Source of the DNA: Anolis sagrei
Lineage: Eukaryota; Chordata; Lepidosauria; Squamata; Anolidae
Reading direction: 5' to 3'
DNA length: 64,000 bases
Assembly (NCBI RefSeq): GCF_037176765.1
Contig: NC_090026.1
Coordinates: 134,003,252-134,067,251 of the forward strand
The position numbers and the translations under genes are program-made. Position 1 is the first letter of the stretch. Each line of letters opens with the position of its first letter. Positions 1-11,430 of the stretch are shown one piece after another. The notes under the pieces were generated by a model. That model made no database searches. It was given only the letters and a program-made list of their open reading frames with translations, and had not been told where the DNA came from.

Positions 1-264
1 AAAATAGTAAATAAACAAATAAATAAGTATAAACCCCACATGCACAGATACAAAAACATCCCTTGCCTACTTTCCAGCAGACCTCCCCACCTCTGAGGAT
101 GCCTGCTGCCAGAGATGTGGGCGAAAGGTCAGGAGAGAATGCTTCGGGAGCGTTTTGTCCACGCAGCCCGGAGAAACTCGCCGCACAGCCCACCCTGCTT
201 CTGAACCCCCAGAGAAGGAAGCGATTTGAGTCAAGAAGGAGGGGTTTGTGGGCGCGGGTCTCAC

Positions 265-384
265 GGTGAGGGCCTTTCCGGGTCCCACGCGTGTCAGGAG
301 CCCCGCGAGGACCTCTTGCCGCTCCAGCAGCACCTTGGCGCGCTCGCTGAGGAAGTACCGCGGGATGGGGACCTCCAGGTCGGC
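265..384 (-). CDS. IQCA1L: IQCA1L coding exon (third coding exon as modelled)
   Basis: Reads ADLEVPIPRYFLSERAKVLL and then ERQEVLAGLL..., 40 codons, phase 0 at both ends. Acceptor TTAG lies just above 384 and donor GTGAGA just below 265. The segment matches the IQCA1/IQCA1L family, where the N-terminal helix region continues with (E)ELEIPIPKYF-type sequence. The family has a C-terminal AAA ATPase domain and IQ motifs and is linked to the axonemal nexin-dynein regulatory complex; those parts lie off the left edge. The symbol IQCA1L rather than IQCA1 rests on the neighbour ABCF2, which adjoins IQCA1L in human. Confidence 0.8.
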
Positions 385-564
385 CTAAGGGAGGGAGGAA
401 GGGCGGGTCAGGGTTTTGGCTTCCACCACGCGTGGGCAAACGTGGGCCCTCCCTCCAGGTGGGAGTTGGAGTCCAACCCCCCTGGAAGGAAGGTTGAAGC
501 CATCCCACGCGTGGCTGCCACCCTCTGCCTCCCACGCGCCCCCCCCACCCCACCCGCAACCGAC

Positions 565-892
565 CGGGGTGAGCTTGAGCTCGTGGAGCGCGTGGTCGAG
601 GCAGTGGGTCTCGGAGAGGTCGAGCTCGACCATCTGGTGCTTGAGCTCGAGGACGCGGCCGAGGACGGCGTCGAGGAGCATCCGGAGGACGGGGCGCTTC
701 TGCGGGTGGACGCCCTGGTCGTAGCAGGCCTCCAGGCGCCGCGCCGCCCCCACGTAGCGCGCGAACAGCACCCCCAGCCCGTGGCCGAAGGACGCGCGGT
801 TCCGCTCCGGGCGGGGGGGCTCCGGGGGAAGCTCCGCCGAGAGCAGGTCCTCCAGCGTCACGCGGGTCTCCCGCCACAGGCGCCCGTAGGTG
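565..892 (-). CDS. IQCA1L: IQCA1L coding exon (second coding exon as modelled)
   Basis: Begins STYGRLWRETRVTLEDLLSA and runs to ALHELKLTP; it includes ELPPEPPRPERNR and YDQGVHPQKRPVLRMLLDAV, a close match to the IQCA1 N-terminus (ELPLEPPRPEQDR, YDQ-VHPQKR, LDGV-GRILE). Acceptor AG sits at 893-894. The donor just below 565 reads GTCGGT, a weak but allowed GT site. The exon enters in phase 2 with one base completing a codon begun by the previous exon, which fits ATGGCGAGCAG at 1010-1020. The exon is very GC-rich and reads through in another frame on the plus strand, which is a shadow. Confidence 0.82.
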
Positions 893-929
893 CTATTTGG
901 GGCGCGGGGGGGGGGGGGGGAGAGTGGGA

Positions 930-1790
930 GAGAGAGGGGAACAGGGAAGGTGAAGGGGAGCGACTCCCGAGACTCCCCCCGACCCGCTTGACCCTCCCCA
1001 CGCGCCCACCTGCTCGCCATGCCGCCGGACAAGCCCACGCCTTATCCCCCACGCCAAGCCCCTCCGGACCAAGTTCCTCAGGGAGGGGAGACAGTGGGGG
1101 GGGGGGGGGAAGGGGAGGTGAAGGGGAGCGACTCCAGAGACTCCCCCCTCTCCCTGAACCGCTTGACCCTCCCCACGCGCCCACCTGCCGCCGGACAAGC
1201 CCCACCCCTTATCTCCCACGCCCCCCCCGTCCAAGCTCCTCGGGGGGAGGGGAGACTCGGAAGGGGAGCGACTCCAGGGACCCCCCCCCCGACCCGCTTG
1301 ACCCTCCCCACGCGCCCACCTGCTCGCCATCCTGCCGGGCAAGCCCCGCCCTTATTTCCCACGCCACACCCCTCCTCCCAAGCTTTTAGGGGGGGAAAGG
1401 GGGGGAGGTGAAGGGGGAGACTCGGAAGGGGAGCGACTCCAGGGACCCCCCCCCCCCCGACCCGCTTGACCCTCCCCACGCGCCCACCTGCTCGCCATCC
1501 TGCGGGACAAGCCCCGCCCCTTATCTCCCACGCCACGCCCCTCCGCCCAAAATCCTCGTGGAGGGGGGGACTTTGGGGGGAAGAGGAGATGAAAGGGGAA
1601 ACTCGTATGGCAAGCGACTCCAGAGACCTCCTTGACCCGCTTGACCCTCCCCACGCGCCCACCTGTTCGCCATGCCGCCGAACAAGCCCCGCCCCTTATC
1701 TCCCACGCCCCGCCCCTCCGGGCCAAGCTCCTCCCTCCATTGTGGGCTCCGGTTCCCACGGGAACGAGGGAATGGAGGGCTCGCCCCCCC
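930..1790. repeat. GC-rich minisatellite carrying IQCA1L start codon and splice donor
   Basis: Five tandem units are marked by CGCGCCCACC at 1001, 1176, 1311, 1479 and 1654 (spacings 175, 135, 168, 175). On the minus strand four of the five contain ATGGCGA(G/A)CAG followed by GTGGGC; the second unit has lost the 9 bases holding the ATG. Between these cores lie runs of C or G and the conserved AAGGGGAGCGACTCC. The array begins 38 bases from the acceptor of the next IQCA1L exon. Confidence 0.85.
1010..1020 (-). CDS. IQCA1L: Candidate IQCA1L first coding exon (M-A-S-) with donor
   Basis: On the minus strand ATGGCGAGCAG is followed by GTGGGC. Spliced to 892 it gives MASSTYGRLW, which lines up with the start of human IQCA1 as I recall it (MSHVTYNKMW). 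Near-identical cassettes lie at 1318-1330, 1488-1498 and 1663-1673 within a tandem array, so which one is the true first exon cannot be told here; the nearest is chosen. The phase match is exact. Confidence 0.45.
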
Positions 1791-1812
1791 CCCCAGGGCA
1801 CACTTCTCTTCA

Positions 1813-2075
1813 CCAGAAGTAGTGTTTGCAGCCGACTTTGCAGAAAATGCTTCAGCTGTACTTTTCAAAAAGGAAAATCGCCCCCTTTATTTCCAGCTTG
1901 ACAAAGTGCAAGTGAAGTCCTGGACACACTGGGATCAGGAAAGGGTTTCTGAATACCCCCCCCCCCCACCCCCGTGACTGTTTCAGACATTGACAGGCCT
2001 CGCTTCACCAGAAGTAGTGTTTGCAGCGGACTTTGCAGAAAATGCTTCAGCTGTACTTCAAAAAAAAAAAAGGGG
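1813..2075. repeat. Direct repeat of about 75 bp, two copies
   Basis: The segment beginning CACCAGAAGTAGTGTTTGCA occurs near 1812 and again near 2007 and each time runs on to an A-rich stretch, giving a period of about 195 bp. No coding content. It lies upstream of IQCA1L and downstream of ABCF2. Confidence 0.6.
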
Positions 2076-2159
2076 AAATAACCCCTTTATTTACAGCTTA
2101 TTTATTTATTTACAGCATTTATGCTGAGGGCTTATGTTTCTACTGGTTTTATATTATAT

Positions 2160-2290
2160 GTTAATTGTTTTTAATGGTAATTTATGTTGTTGGGGGCATC
2201 TAATTGCGCCGACTGTAAACCGCATTGAGTCGCCTCCAGGCTGAGAAAGGTGGTATATAAATACGGTAAGTAAATAAATAAAAATAAATG
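2160..2290 (+). mobile_element. L2-type LINE/SINE 3-prime tail
   Basis: Contains AACCGCATTGAGTCGCC, then a GGTGGTATATAAATA-type end and a (TAAA)n tail. The same tail (AGCCGC...GAGTC...AGGGCGG...ATAAATA) recurs across the window, for example near 3.5, 6.05, 10.7, 16.1, 20.1 and 62.5 kb. Confidence 0.6.
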
Positions 2291-2344
2291 TATATTCCGC
2301 CCTTTTTACCCCAAAGGGTGGCATGCTGTAAGTTGCTTCTGTTT

Positions 2345-2932
2345 TGAGAGAATCAGCCATCTACAAAGACATTGTCCAGGGGGCACCTGGATGTGTTGCA
2401 ATCCTACAAGGAGGCTTCTCCCATGTCCCTCAATGCCTTAAATCAAGAAATAGCTTCATAACATCTACAGAGACACTCGCTGGAACACCTCAGCAAGCGA
2501 GAGTCCAAAAGTGGCAGGCTCAAACCCAGAGCCTCAATCAATGAGAGACTCCCACCTGGGCACACAGAAGAAGACTGGGCGACTTGGAAGGCGCTGAACA
2601 GACTGCTCTCGGGCACCACGAGATGCAGAGCCAACCTCAAGAAATGGGGCCACAAAGTGGAATAATCCACGACATGCGAGTGTGGAGAAGAGCAAACCAC
2701 TGACCACCTGCTGCGATGCAACCTGAGCCCTTCTTCCACATGATGCACAAGGGAGGACCTTCTTGCGGCAACACCAGAGGCACTCCAAGGGGCCAGAGAC
2801 TGGTCAAAGGACATTTAATCAACTTCCAAACTTGCAAACTCTGTTTTTGTCTGTTTGTTTTTGTTCTGTTAGAAGTGTAATACAACTGTCTGGTTGCTCC
2901 TGACACAATCAATCAATCAATCAATCAATAGC
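2345..2932 (+). mobile_element. Non-LTR retrotransposon 3-prime end, (AATC)n tail
   Basis: The plus strand encodes remnants of a LINE C-terminus (TPQQARVQKWQAQTQSLNQ, then a cysteine-rich CECGEEQTTDHLL-type block in another frame) that matches better copies at 40.05-40.93 and 44.44-45.98 kb. It ends in CTGGTTGCTCCTGACAC followed by AATC repeats. Decayed. The clade is not settled from the sequence. Confidence 0.65.
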
Positions 2933-3575
2933 CCAACCAAGGTCTGCCCAGCAGCCCTCGTGTTCCCCTGGACCTCGCACTTCTTGGAAGGGTCTGCAAG
3001 CTGACCACCGGCTCAAGGCGTTGCTCAGGCCAAGGCAAATGCCACATGGGCAGGAAACCCCACAAAAAGCCTGTGTGCCTTTCAGAGTTTGAGTCACTAA
3101 GAAGACAGAGGGGAGAGGAAGAAGCAGTGGGTCCCACAGAACAATGGGTCCTGAGAGCCCCCCACCTCATTTCAGTTTTACCCTCTCCCCCCCATCCTCT
3201 CCACACAGGAAGCCCCTTGGACAAACAGGATGCCTGCTCCCAGCAACCAAAGAGAGAGAAATAACTCTTCTCCAGAAACTGAGGCCATCCTCGTCTTGCA
3301 AGTCTTGTAGATGATGCTGATTTGTCAGTGAGTGCTTGATCTTGGTAAGTATGCAGATCCACCTGGACTTGGACAAAGATGTCTTGGGTGGGAAAGACTC
3401 AGGAAGCCTTGACTTGCATAGCACTTGGCATGAGTTGAGGGTCTCCCACCCAAGTCCCAGCCAGGGCTGACATTACTTAGCTTCCAAGTATGCTGCCCTG
3501 AGTCGCCTTTGGGCTGAAATGGGCAGGAAAAAATAAAAATGATGTAAATAAATAAATAAATATGACCAAGCTGGA

Positions 3576-4339
3576 TGTTCTGTTGCGCGCTGGGCCTGTA
3601 ACAGCTGTCTTTTCTATAGGACGTATACTTTAAGCCCAGCGGGAAGTCAGGGGCGCCTCAAAGAGAGGTTCTCGGGGATTTTTCTGAAGTGATGGTCTTT
3701 AGAGTCTTTAATGACGCAACAAAGTCTTTATTATGGAACAAACAACGAATCTTCAATGGTTCAAACAACACTTCAAGGCTTTCTGAGTCTAGTCCTCAAT
3801 GGACTGGTACCTGACTTTGATTAACTGTACTTTCTCTGTAGGAAAAAAACCCTATTTAACCTTTCCCAGGCTGTTTACTATCTATGGCTCATCGCTGTGG
3901 GTCCTGCTACCGATTCCAAATGCATCTGGGTATTGAGTAGACCTACCAGCCTAGGCTTGTAGATATTTCAGCTGGAATTCTGTGGATCTGTAGTGCTGTC
4001 CTCCCTCAGAGAATTCTTTAAAAACCTCAGGGTTGTTTTCCCTCTGATAATGATTGCTGTGAGGCTGAGAGGCTGTGAGCTCTCAGCCAGAGCTTTTGGG
4101 AATTTCTGTTTCTGTTTCCCCGGATGTTCTTGAGAAAAGAAGCTTTTCTATGGGGCGAGCTGGTCTACGTCCTATAGTTTAGCTTCCTTATGTGAGACTG
4201 CTCAAAAAATGGCTCCTTTCCCTCCCAGAGCCCAGAACAAGGAGCTTAATTATGATGGACAGGAGGCCTGCCCTATGACTGCAAACAGATAACAGAAAGA
4301 AAATAAAGTTGGAGCTCCTGGTACAGCCGTACCAGCACA
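3576..4339. mobile_element. Solo LTR, LTR-retroelement fossil
   Basis: A 764-bp block opens TGTTCTGTTGCG and closes CCAGCACA (TG...CA), flanked by the 5-bp direct repeat CTGGA at 3571-3575 and 4340-4344. An AATAAA lies near its right end. No internal genes adjoin it, so it is a solo LTR left by recombination. Whether the family is Gypsy or ERV is undetermined; the intact target duplication suggests moderate age. Confidence 0.6.
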
Positions 4340-4674
4340 CTGGATTTGAGCTCAAGAAAGGTCTGCCTGGTTGCCCTCATGTTCCCCCACCTCTGGATCT
4401 TCCACTTCCTGGAGGGGTCGCTAGCAGACCCTGTGGCTCAGGCTGAGGAACCCCGCAAAACACTCCTGGGCCTTTCTGTTGGGTTTCCTCCCTGGACTGC
4501 ACAAGCCTCTTGTGTCATCAAGTCTCCAGTTCTCAATGAGTAGCCAGACCAGGGATAGGATTAGAGTGAGGGATTCCTCCCCCCACATTCCTAGGCATGC
4601 TTATCCCAGAACGGGCTTTGTTTTTACTCTTCTTGCTTGCCACTATCTCCCCCCACCCCCACCCCCACCCCCCT

Positions 4675-5490
4675 AAAATCATAGAATCAAAGAGTTGGAA
4701 GAGACCTCATGGGCCATCCAGTCCAACTCCCTTCTGCCAAGAAGCAGGAATATTGCATTCAAATCACCCCTGACAGATGGCCATCCAGCCTCTGCTTCAA
4801 AGCCTCCAAAGAAGGAGCCCCCACCACACTCCCTCCAGGGCAGAGAGTTCCACTGCTGAACATAGAATCCTAGAATCATAAGAGTGGGAAGAGACCTCCT
4901 GGGCCATCATCCAGTCCCACCCCATTCTGCCAAGAAGCAGGAATATTGCATTCAAATCACCCCTGGCAGATGGCCATCCAGCCTCTGTTTAAAAGCTTCC
5001 AAAGAAGGAGCCCCCACCACACTCCCTCCAGGGCAGAGAGTTCCACTGCTGAACATAGAATCCTAGAATCATAAGAGTGGGAAGAGACCTCCTGGGGTAT
5101 CATCCAGTCCAACCCCATTCTGCCAAGAAGCAGGAATATTGCATTCAAATCACCCCTGACAAATGGCCATCCAGCCTCTGCTTCAAAGCTTCCAAAGAAG
5201 GAGCCCCCACCACACTCCGGGGCAGAGAGTTCCACTGCTGAATGGCTCTCACACTCAGGAAGTTCTTCCTAATGTTCAGATGGAATCTCCTCTCTTGTAG
5301 TTTGAAGCCATTATTCCATGGCGTCCTAGTCTCCAGGGAAGCAGAAAACAAGCTTGCTCCCTCCTCCTCCTCCCTGTGGCTTCCTCTCACATATTTATAC
5401 ATGGCTCTCATGTCTCCTCTCAGCCTTCTCTTCTTCAGGCTAAACATGCCCAGTTCCCTGAAGATGAAGCAATGGAATCTCTGTGAGATA
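4675..5490 (-). mobile_element. CR1 3-prime ends, three in tandem
   Basis: Three consecutive copies of the CR1 terminal segment, starting near 4675, 4861 and 5054, each opening with the complement of the CR1 tail (CATAGAATC) and running into the 3-prime UTR. Only the last extends into the ORF2 C-terminus (FHLNIRKNFL...QQWNSLP). Such tail arrays arise by insertion into an older tail or by local duplication. Confidence 0.85.
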
Positions 5491-5890
5491 TGAGGTCACT
5501 TCCTCTTTAAACGTATTTTTATTGACCTGGTTTTGGCCATGTGGCCATCCTCCATTGTTGCTTTGCTTTTTCTTCCTTCCAATGAGGACGCATTTTGCCT
5601 CTCTCCAGGCAAAAAGTAGCTGCATGGATACTTTTGACTTTTTATCCTTTTACCTTGCTTAGAATATGAGTTCGTACAGAATATAAGCTAGTTCACTCCA
5701 TGACCTTTTATATCTAGAATGTATTTCTTTTTACTTCAAGAAATATTTTGAACCTAAAGTTCTGTCTCTGCAATCCTAATCCATCCTGTTCAATGGAAGC
5801 CAATCCTAACTCACCACACATAAGTTTCTGCTGGTTATGAAGTCTGCTCCTGGCATTCTGCTATGACAATATTCCTTCACTTGTCGCGGG
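5480..5890. repeat. Dispersed LTR-like repeat, unclassified
   Basis: Shares blocks with 8620-9000 and 11434-11545 (GTAGCTGCATGGAT; TTTCTGCTGGTTATGAAG). It opens TGTGAG and closes near ATGACA, so it may be an LTR, but no target duplication was found. Confidence 0.35.
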
Positions 5891-6910
5891 TAGTCCATTC
5901 CAGGACCACCCGCAATAAATGGTCACCAGGCTGGCTACTTTTCTAGTATATTTTATTGTATTAACTTAATGTTTTAGTTATTTATAATTACCGTTTGTTG
6001 TGTATTTTATTGTGTTTAATTGAAGGCATTGAATATGTGCCCCTAGGGGGTTGAGAAGGGCGGGGTAAAAATACCCGTAATAAATAAATAAATAAATAAA
6101 AACCCGCAAAGTAGGGATTTTAATAGTTTAATTACTGTGAAGAATATCTTGGAGTCCTCGTGGACAACAAGTTAAACATGAGTCAACAATGTGATGTGGC
6201 GGCCAAGAAAGCCAATGGGATTTTGGCCTGCATCAAGAGGAGCCTAGTTTCTAGATCTAGGGAAGTCCTGCTCCCCATGCTCTATTCCGCTTTGGTTAGA
6301 CCACATCTGGAATATTGTGTCCAATTCTGGGCACCACAATTCAAGAGAGATATTGACTCTAAGCTGGAATGTGTCCAGAGGAGGGCGACTCAAATGATCA
6401 AGGGTCTGGAGAACAAGCCCTATGAGGAGCGGCTTAAGGAGCTGGGCATGTTTAGCCTGAAGAAGAGAAGGCTGAGAGGAGATATGATAGTCATGTATAA
6501 ATACGTGAGAGGAAGCCACAGGGAGGAGGGAGCAAGCTTGTTTTCTGCTTCCCTGGAGACTAGGACGCAATGGAACAATGGCTTCAAACTACAAGAGAGG
6601 AGATTCCACCTGAACATGAGGAAGAACTTCCTGACTGTGAGAGCCGTTCAGCAGTGGAACTCTCTGCCCCGGAGGGAGTGTGGTGGAGGCTCCTTCTTTG
6701 GAAGCTTTGAAACAGAGGCTGGATGGCCATCTGTCAGGGGTGATTTGAATGCAATATTCCTGCTTCTTGGCGGAATGGGTTTGGACTGGAGGATGGCCCA
6801 GGAGGGGGTCTCTTCCAACAGAGGAGGCCACTGCCAAAGAGCCCATGGAAGGAAAAACCCGCGGAACAGCGAATCTGCAATAAGCGAACTACAAAGTAGT
6901 GAGGGAGCAC
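5885..6910. mobile_element. Small repeat split by an L2 tail and a CR1 copy
   Basis: Left part at 5884-5935 (CGCGGGTAGTCCATTCCAGG...) and right part at about 6853-6910 (AAACCCGCGGAACAGCGAAT...AAGTAGTGAGG) read as two ends of one short repeat about 'Cs and GCGAAT' boxes. Between them lie an L2-type tail (5936-6100, ending in a (TAAA)n run) and the CR1 copy at 6138-6825. The host repeat is therefore the oldest of the three. Confidence 0.45.
6138..6825 (+). mobile_element. CR1 LINE, 5-prime truncated ORF2 end and 3-prime UTR
   Basis: An open frame encodes the CR1 ORF2 C-terminus: [59 protein letters not shown]. It continues into the CR1 3-prime UTR (GGCTGGATGGCCATCTGTCA) and TCTCTTCCAAC. Chicken repeat 1 elements are typically 5-prime truncated like this. 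One of the more intact copies here. Confidence 0.9.
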
Positions 6911-7230
6911 TGTATTTATGGTGGAATCCCCCCAAGTGAGGGTCATTTTGAGCCTAAGAACTCAGATTCCCCAACACTTTCAGAGTTTGACTCACTGAAA
7001 AGACAGAGAAGGCAACACCAAAAAGCAAGGGAACCCCACAGAACATTTCCCGAGAAGAGAGATGCCTGCAGACGCCCTTCTCTCGGTTTCAATGTATCTC
7101 CCCCCCCCCCCCCCCCCGCCAAATCCTCTCCACAGCGGAAGCCCCTTGAATGAACACAATGGTTGCTCCAACGAGAAGTGTGTGTGTGTGTGTGTGAGAG
7201 AGAGACACAGGTCTGGAAACACTTTTCCTC

Positions 7231-7236
7231 TTTATT
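7231..7236 (-). terminator. ABCF2: Poly(A) signal of ABCF2
   Basis: The minus strand reads AATAAA here, about 540 bases past the ABCF2 stop codon and with no better candidate between. A (TG)n run at 7178-7195 lies a few tens of bases downstream of the expected cleavage site, giving the GU-rich element. Confidence 0.65.
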
Positions 7237-7772
7237 GACGGATCCTTCTGCGGCCGGCTGGGCCTTTACACTGATAAATAACTGTTCTACGGAAACCGAG
7301 GCCCACGTTTGGAGTTTGGAGTGAGTGAAAAGTGGAAAGACTGCTCCAGGGAGGGAGGGGGCCACACTAGGCCCCTTGGCCCCCAAAGGGTGGGGGAGGG
7401 GAGGGTGGCCCCCCAAAGGCAGAGAGAGGAGGAGGAGGGGGGGCACTGGCTGTCAGCATGGAGGGCCAAGAGTGGCATTTGGGGGGGGGGGGGAGATGGA
7501 GGAAGAGCTCGGTGTTCCCAGAGGCAAAGCTGTGAGTGTGTGTAAGGGGGGGGGGGGGGGAGAGTGAGTGAGTGGGGGGCACAGAGCAGGGCCAAAGGGT
7601 CAGAGCAGCAGCAGCAGCAGCAACTGAAGAGAGGGTCCTTTCCGTTCCCAGGCTGTTGGGGGGAGGAGGAGGAGGAGGGCAGACGCAGCAGGTTGGGGGC
7701 CACCAGTCTCTGAGGAAAGGCCCAACCTCGCCCCCCCTTCCTCCCCCTCCCCCTCCCCTCCTGCCGTGGGGC

Positions 7773-7910
7773 TCAGGCGCTGTGGGTCTTCTTGGCGAGC
7801 GCCGGCTCCTCGTCCACCAGCTTGGACTTGAGGTGCTCCTTGTAGGAGAGGATGTCTCCGGGCCACTTGGTGATCGTCCGCTTCTCGCAGACCCAGATCT
7901 CCTGCGCCAC
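7773..7910 (-). CDS. ABCF2: ABCF2 coding exon 14 and stop
   Basis: Encodes [20 protein letters not shown] and [20 protein letters not shown], then SA and TGA at 7775-7773. The human ending is KRTHNV-like, so the terminus is the only variable part. Confidence 0.95.
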   Translation of the reverse strand: MAQEIWVCEKRTITKWPGDILSYKEHLKSKLVDEEPALAKKTHSA

Positions 7911-9644
7911 CTGGGGGGGGGGGGGGGATACAGGTGAGGGTCTCCTGCCATTGGGAGGGAGGGAGAGAGGGAGGGGTGCTGCACCCACAGAAGACCCCAC
8001 AGCCTTGCCTTGTTCGGGCTGCCCTGGAACCTTTGCAGCATCTGCTCTTGTGGGGAGGCTGAGGTTTCCTGGGCTGACCCCTGGGAATGGGGTCCCACCT
8101 GAGGGGATGACCCCGCCCTCCAGCCCCATACTCCCCTGACCCCCTCCAACCCCCCTTCGAACCTGTTGGATGAGCCGGAAGTCGTGGCTGACCAGCATCA
8201 TGCCCCCTTCGAAGTCGCTGATGGCGTCGGCCAAGGCGTCGATGGTCTCGATGTCCAGGTGGTTGGTGGGCTCGTCCAGGAAGAGCATGTGGGGGTTCTG
8301 CCAGGCCAGCCAGGCAAAGCAGACGCGGCACTTCTGGCCGTCCGACAGGTTGCGGATGGGGCTCACCTGGGCGGGCGGGTGGACAGGCGTGTCAGGCTGC
8401 AGGTGGATTCGCCAGCCAATCCCCCCCCCCAACCAAGGGGCAACCCCATTGGTTCCTAAAAGCAGAAGGGGAACTCCCCAAACTCCCCCCACCCGGGAGC
8501 GTCCCTCAAGAGCAGGCCTGCCCCAAGACCCCAAATTCCTGTGTGTCTTCCCAAAAGGACTCTGTCTTTCCTCTTCCTCCTTGCCACCGTCTCCTCCCCC
8601 TTTGATGACGTAGGAATGGGATCCTGTGAGGGAACTTCCTTTCTAAAGGTGTTTTTATTGTCGTGGGGCTAATCATGTGCCCATTTGCCATTTCTCCATT
8701 CTCTTCTGCTTTTTTTCCCATCTACAAGGAGGCACTTTTTGCCTCTCTCTCTAGGCAAAATGTAGCTGCATGGATTTTTTAAACGCTTTCTTTAGAAGAC
8801 AAGGCTTAGTAAGCTAGTTGACTCCCAGACCTTTTCCATCAAGAATTGATTTCTTTTACTTTGTATTGTCGAAGGCTTTCATGGCTGGAATCACTAGGTT
8901 TTTGTGGGTTTTTTTGGGCTATAGGGCCACGTTTTAGAGGCATTTCTCCTGACGTTTCGCCTGCATTCTTTCACTTCAATAAATACTTCTCTCTATAGAC
9001 CAACTTGGACATTGTGTTCATTGGAAGAGGCCCTCCTCTCAGTCCCACCCCTGTCCCAAGCACGGTTGGAAGGAACAAGAGAAAGGGTCTTCTCCATGAC
9101 TGCCCCCCACCTCTGGACCCTTCCTAAGGAGTTAAAGATGCCCCCTCCCAACTAAACAACTAAAGACGTATCTCTGCTCACTGGCTTACGAGGAGGAGGA
9201 GGAGTCATTGCGATACGACCATTCTACCTCTGATTAAGGGCTACCATCCCCACCCGTGCCCGGTTCGCCCAGCAGCTCAACAGACATCTTGAGCAAGGAT
9301 CACTCTCTTTGCCCCCCAGGAACTGGGACATCAATGCTTCTGTCTGATGTTTGATCTTATATCTGACAGAACAGGCTCTGTTTTTAAAATCAATTTTAGT
9401 TTTTAAGTGATAATGTTGGGTTGTTAAATTTAGTATTGCTGTTGCGTTCGGGCATTGAATGCTTGCCTTTTATGTTTGGAATCCGACCTGAATCCCTTCG
9501 GGGAAATAGAGTGGAATATAAATAATTTTTATATTATTATTATTACTTACTTACTTACTTATTATTATTATTTGCAACGCAACAAGTTGAGTCCACAACA
9601 GACACTCTGGTGGCTGTTGTATTGGATCACACATCAGACACTTC

Positions 9645-9687
<43 letters not shown>

Positions 9688-11387
9688 TTACTGACACAAA
9701 AACATGTCACAGCAAACGAGATATACACGCTGGATTTTGTATGAAATTATTATTATTAGTAGTAATTATTATTATTATTATTATTATTTGCAACATAACA
9801 AGACGAGTCCACAGCAGACACTCTGCTGGCTGTTGAATTGGATCACACACCGAGCCCTTCCCAAGTGTCTAGGACTGTGTGATGTATCAGCGAATAATGT
9901 GTGCAGTTCTAAGTAGGGTGGCCTTCTGCACCTGACAGACAGTAACTTTGTCAGCGCCGATTGTTTTTAAGTGCAGGCCAAGGTCTTGAGGCACTGCACC
10001 CAGTGTGCTGATCCCCACTGGGACCACCTTGACTGGCTTTTGTCGCAGTCTTTGCAGTTCGATCTTCAAATCCTCGTATTGTGTCAGCTTTTCCCGTTGT
10101 TTCTCTTCAATCCTGCTGTCCCTTGGGATTGCGACATTGATGATCCAAACTTTGTTTTTTAACACGATCGTGAGGTCAGGAGCATATATTGTTTTTATTA
10201 TATTAATTTACAATATTAATTTACAATATTAATAATTATAAATATTCTTTATTATAACTATAACATTAATAATAATATTATTGTTATAGTTAAAATAAAG
10301 AATATTTATTTATTATAACTATAAGCGCGATTGGTGGGGACGAGGGACAGGGCCTTCTCGGTGGTGGCCCCACGACTCTGGAACTCCCTCCCCAAGGACA
10401 TCAGGCACTCCTCAACGCTGACAGTCTTCAGAAGAAGCTTGAAAACATGGGTGTTCCAGTCTGCCTTCCCAGATTAAGGAATCCCAAGTAATTGTCCCTA
10501 ATGCACTTTATAAGAGAGTTAGAATTGTCCGCACACCCTTCTATTCCCAAAATATCCATTCTACCTCACCTGGACATGCCCAGCATTTTTAGAATTTTAA
10601 CTATTACATTTGGCCCAGGTTTTTAACAGTGTCGTGCTTTTGTTATTGTTTTATTGCTTGCTTATTTATTGTTGCATTGTATTGTTGTCTGTTGTGTTTT
10701 TGCTAATGATGTACTTTGGGCTCGGCATCTTGTAAGCCGCACCGAGTCCTGTGGGAGATGGTAGCGGGGTAACCAATAAAGAGGGCGACTAAAATGATCA
10801 AGGGTCTGGAGAACAAGCCCTATAAGGAGCGGCTTAAGGGGCTGGGCATGTTTAGCCTGAAGAAGAGAAGGCTGAGAGGAGACATGATGAGAGCCATGTA
10901 TAAATATGTGTGAGGAAGCCACAGGGGGGAGGAGGGAGCAAGCTTGTTTTCTGCTTCCTTGGAGACTAGGACGCAATGGAACAATGGCTTCAAAGTACAA
11001 GAGAGGAGGTTCCACCTGAACATGAGGAAGACCTTCCTGACTGTGAGAGCCGTTCAGCAGTGGAACTCTCTGCCCCAGAGGGAGTGTGGTGGAGGCTCCT
11101 TATTTGGCAGCTTTGAAGCAGAGGCTGGATGGCCATCTGTCGAGGGTGCTTTGAATGCAATTTTCCTGCTTCTTGGCAGAACTGGGTTGGACTGGATGGC
11201 CCATGAGGTCTCTTCCAACTCTAGGATTCTATGATTCTATGATTCTAATTACAATATTATAATTATTATAATTAATAAATATATGATATTATATTCTATA
11301 ATATTAATATTAATTGTAAATGTTATTTATTATAATTATAATATTAATTATATTATTATTAAAAATAATAAATTAATAATATATGAA

Positions 11388-11430
<43 letters not shown>

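Noticed and set aside
226-1389. 387-codon plus-strand open frame over the IQCA1L exons
   Set aside because: It is the antisense shadow of GC-rich exons joined to the minisatellite. The protein is low-complexity Pro/Arg/Gly, and the minus strand has the conserved IQCA1-type sequence.
3576-4339. Solo LTR considered as the ABCF2 downstream enhancer
   Set aside because: No motif supports it; position alone is not evidence.
6160-6939. Open frames of 150-283 codons with [16 protein letters not shown], as possible host genes
   Set aside because: They recur about twenty times and end in the CR1 tail; they are LINE ORF2 remnants.
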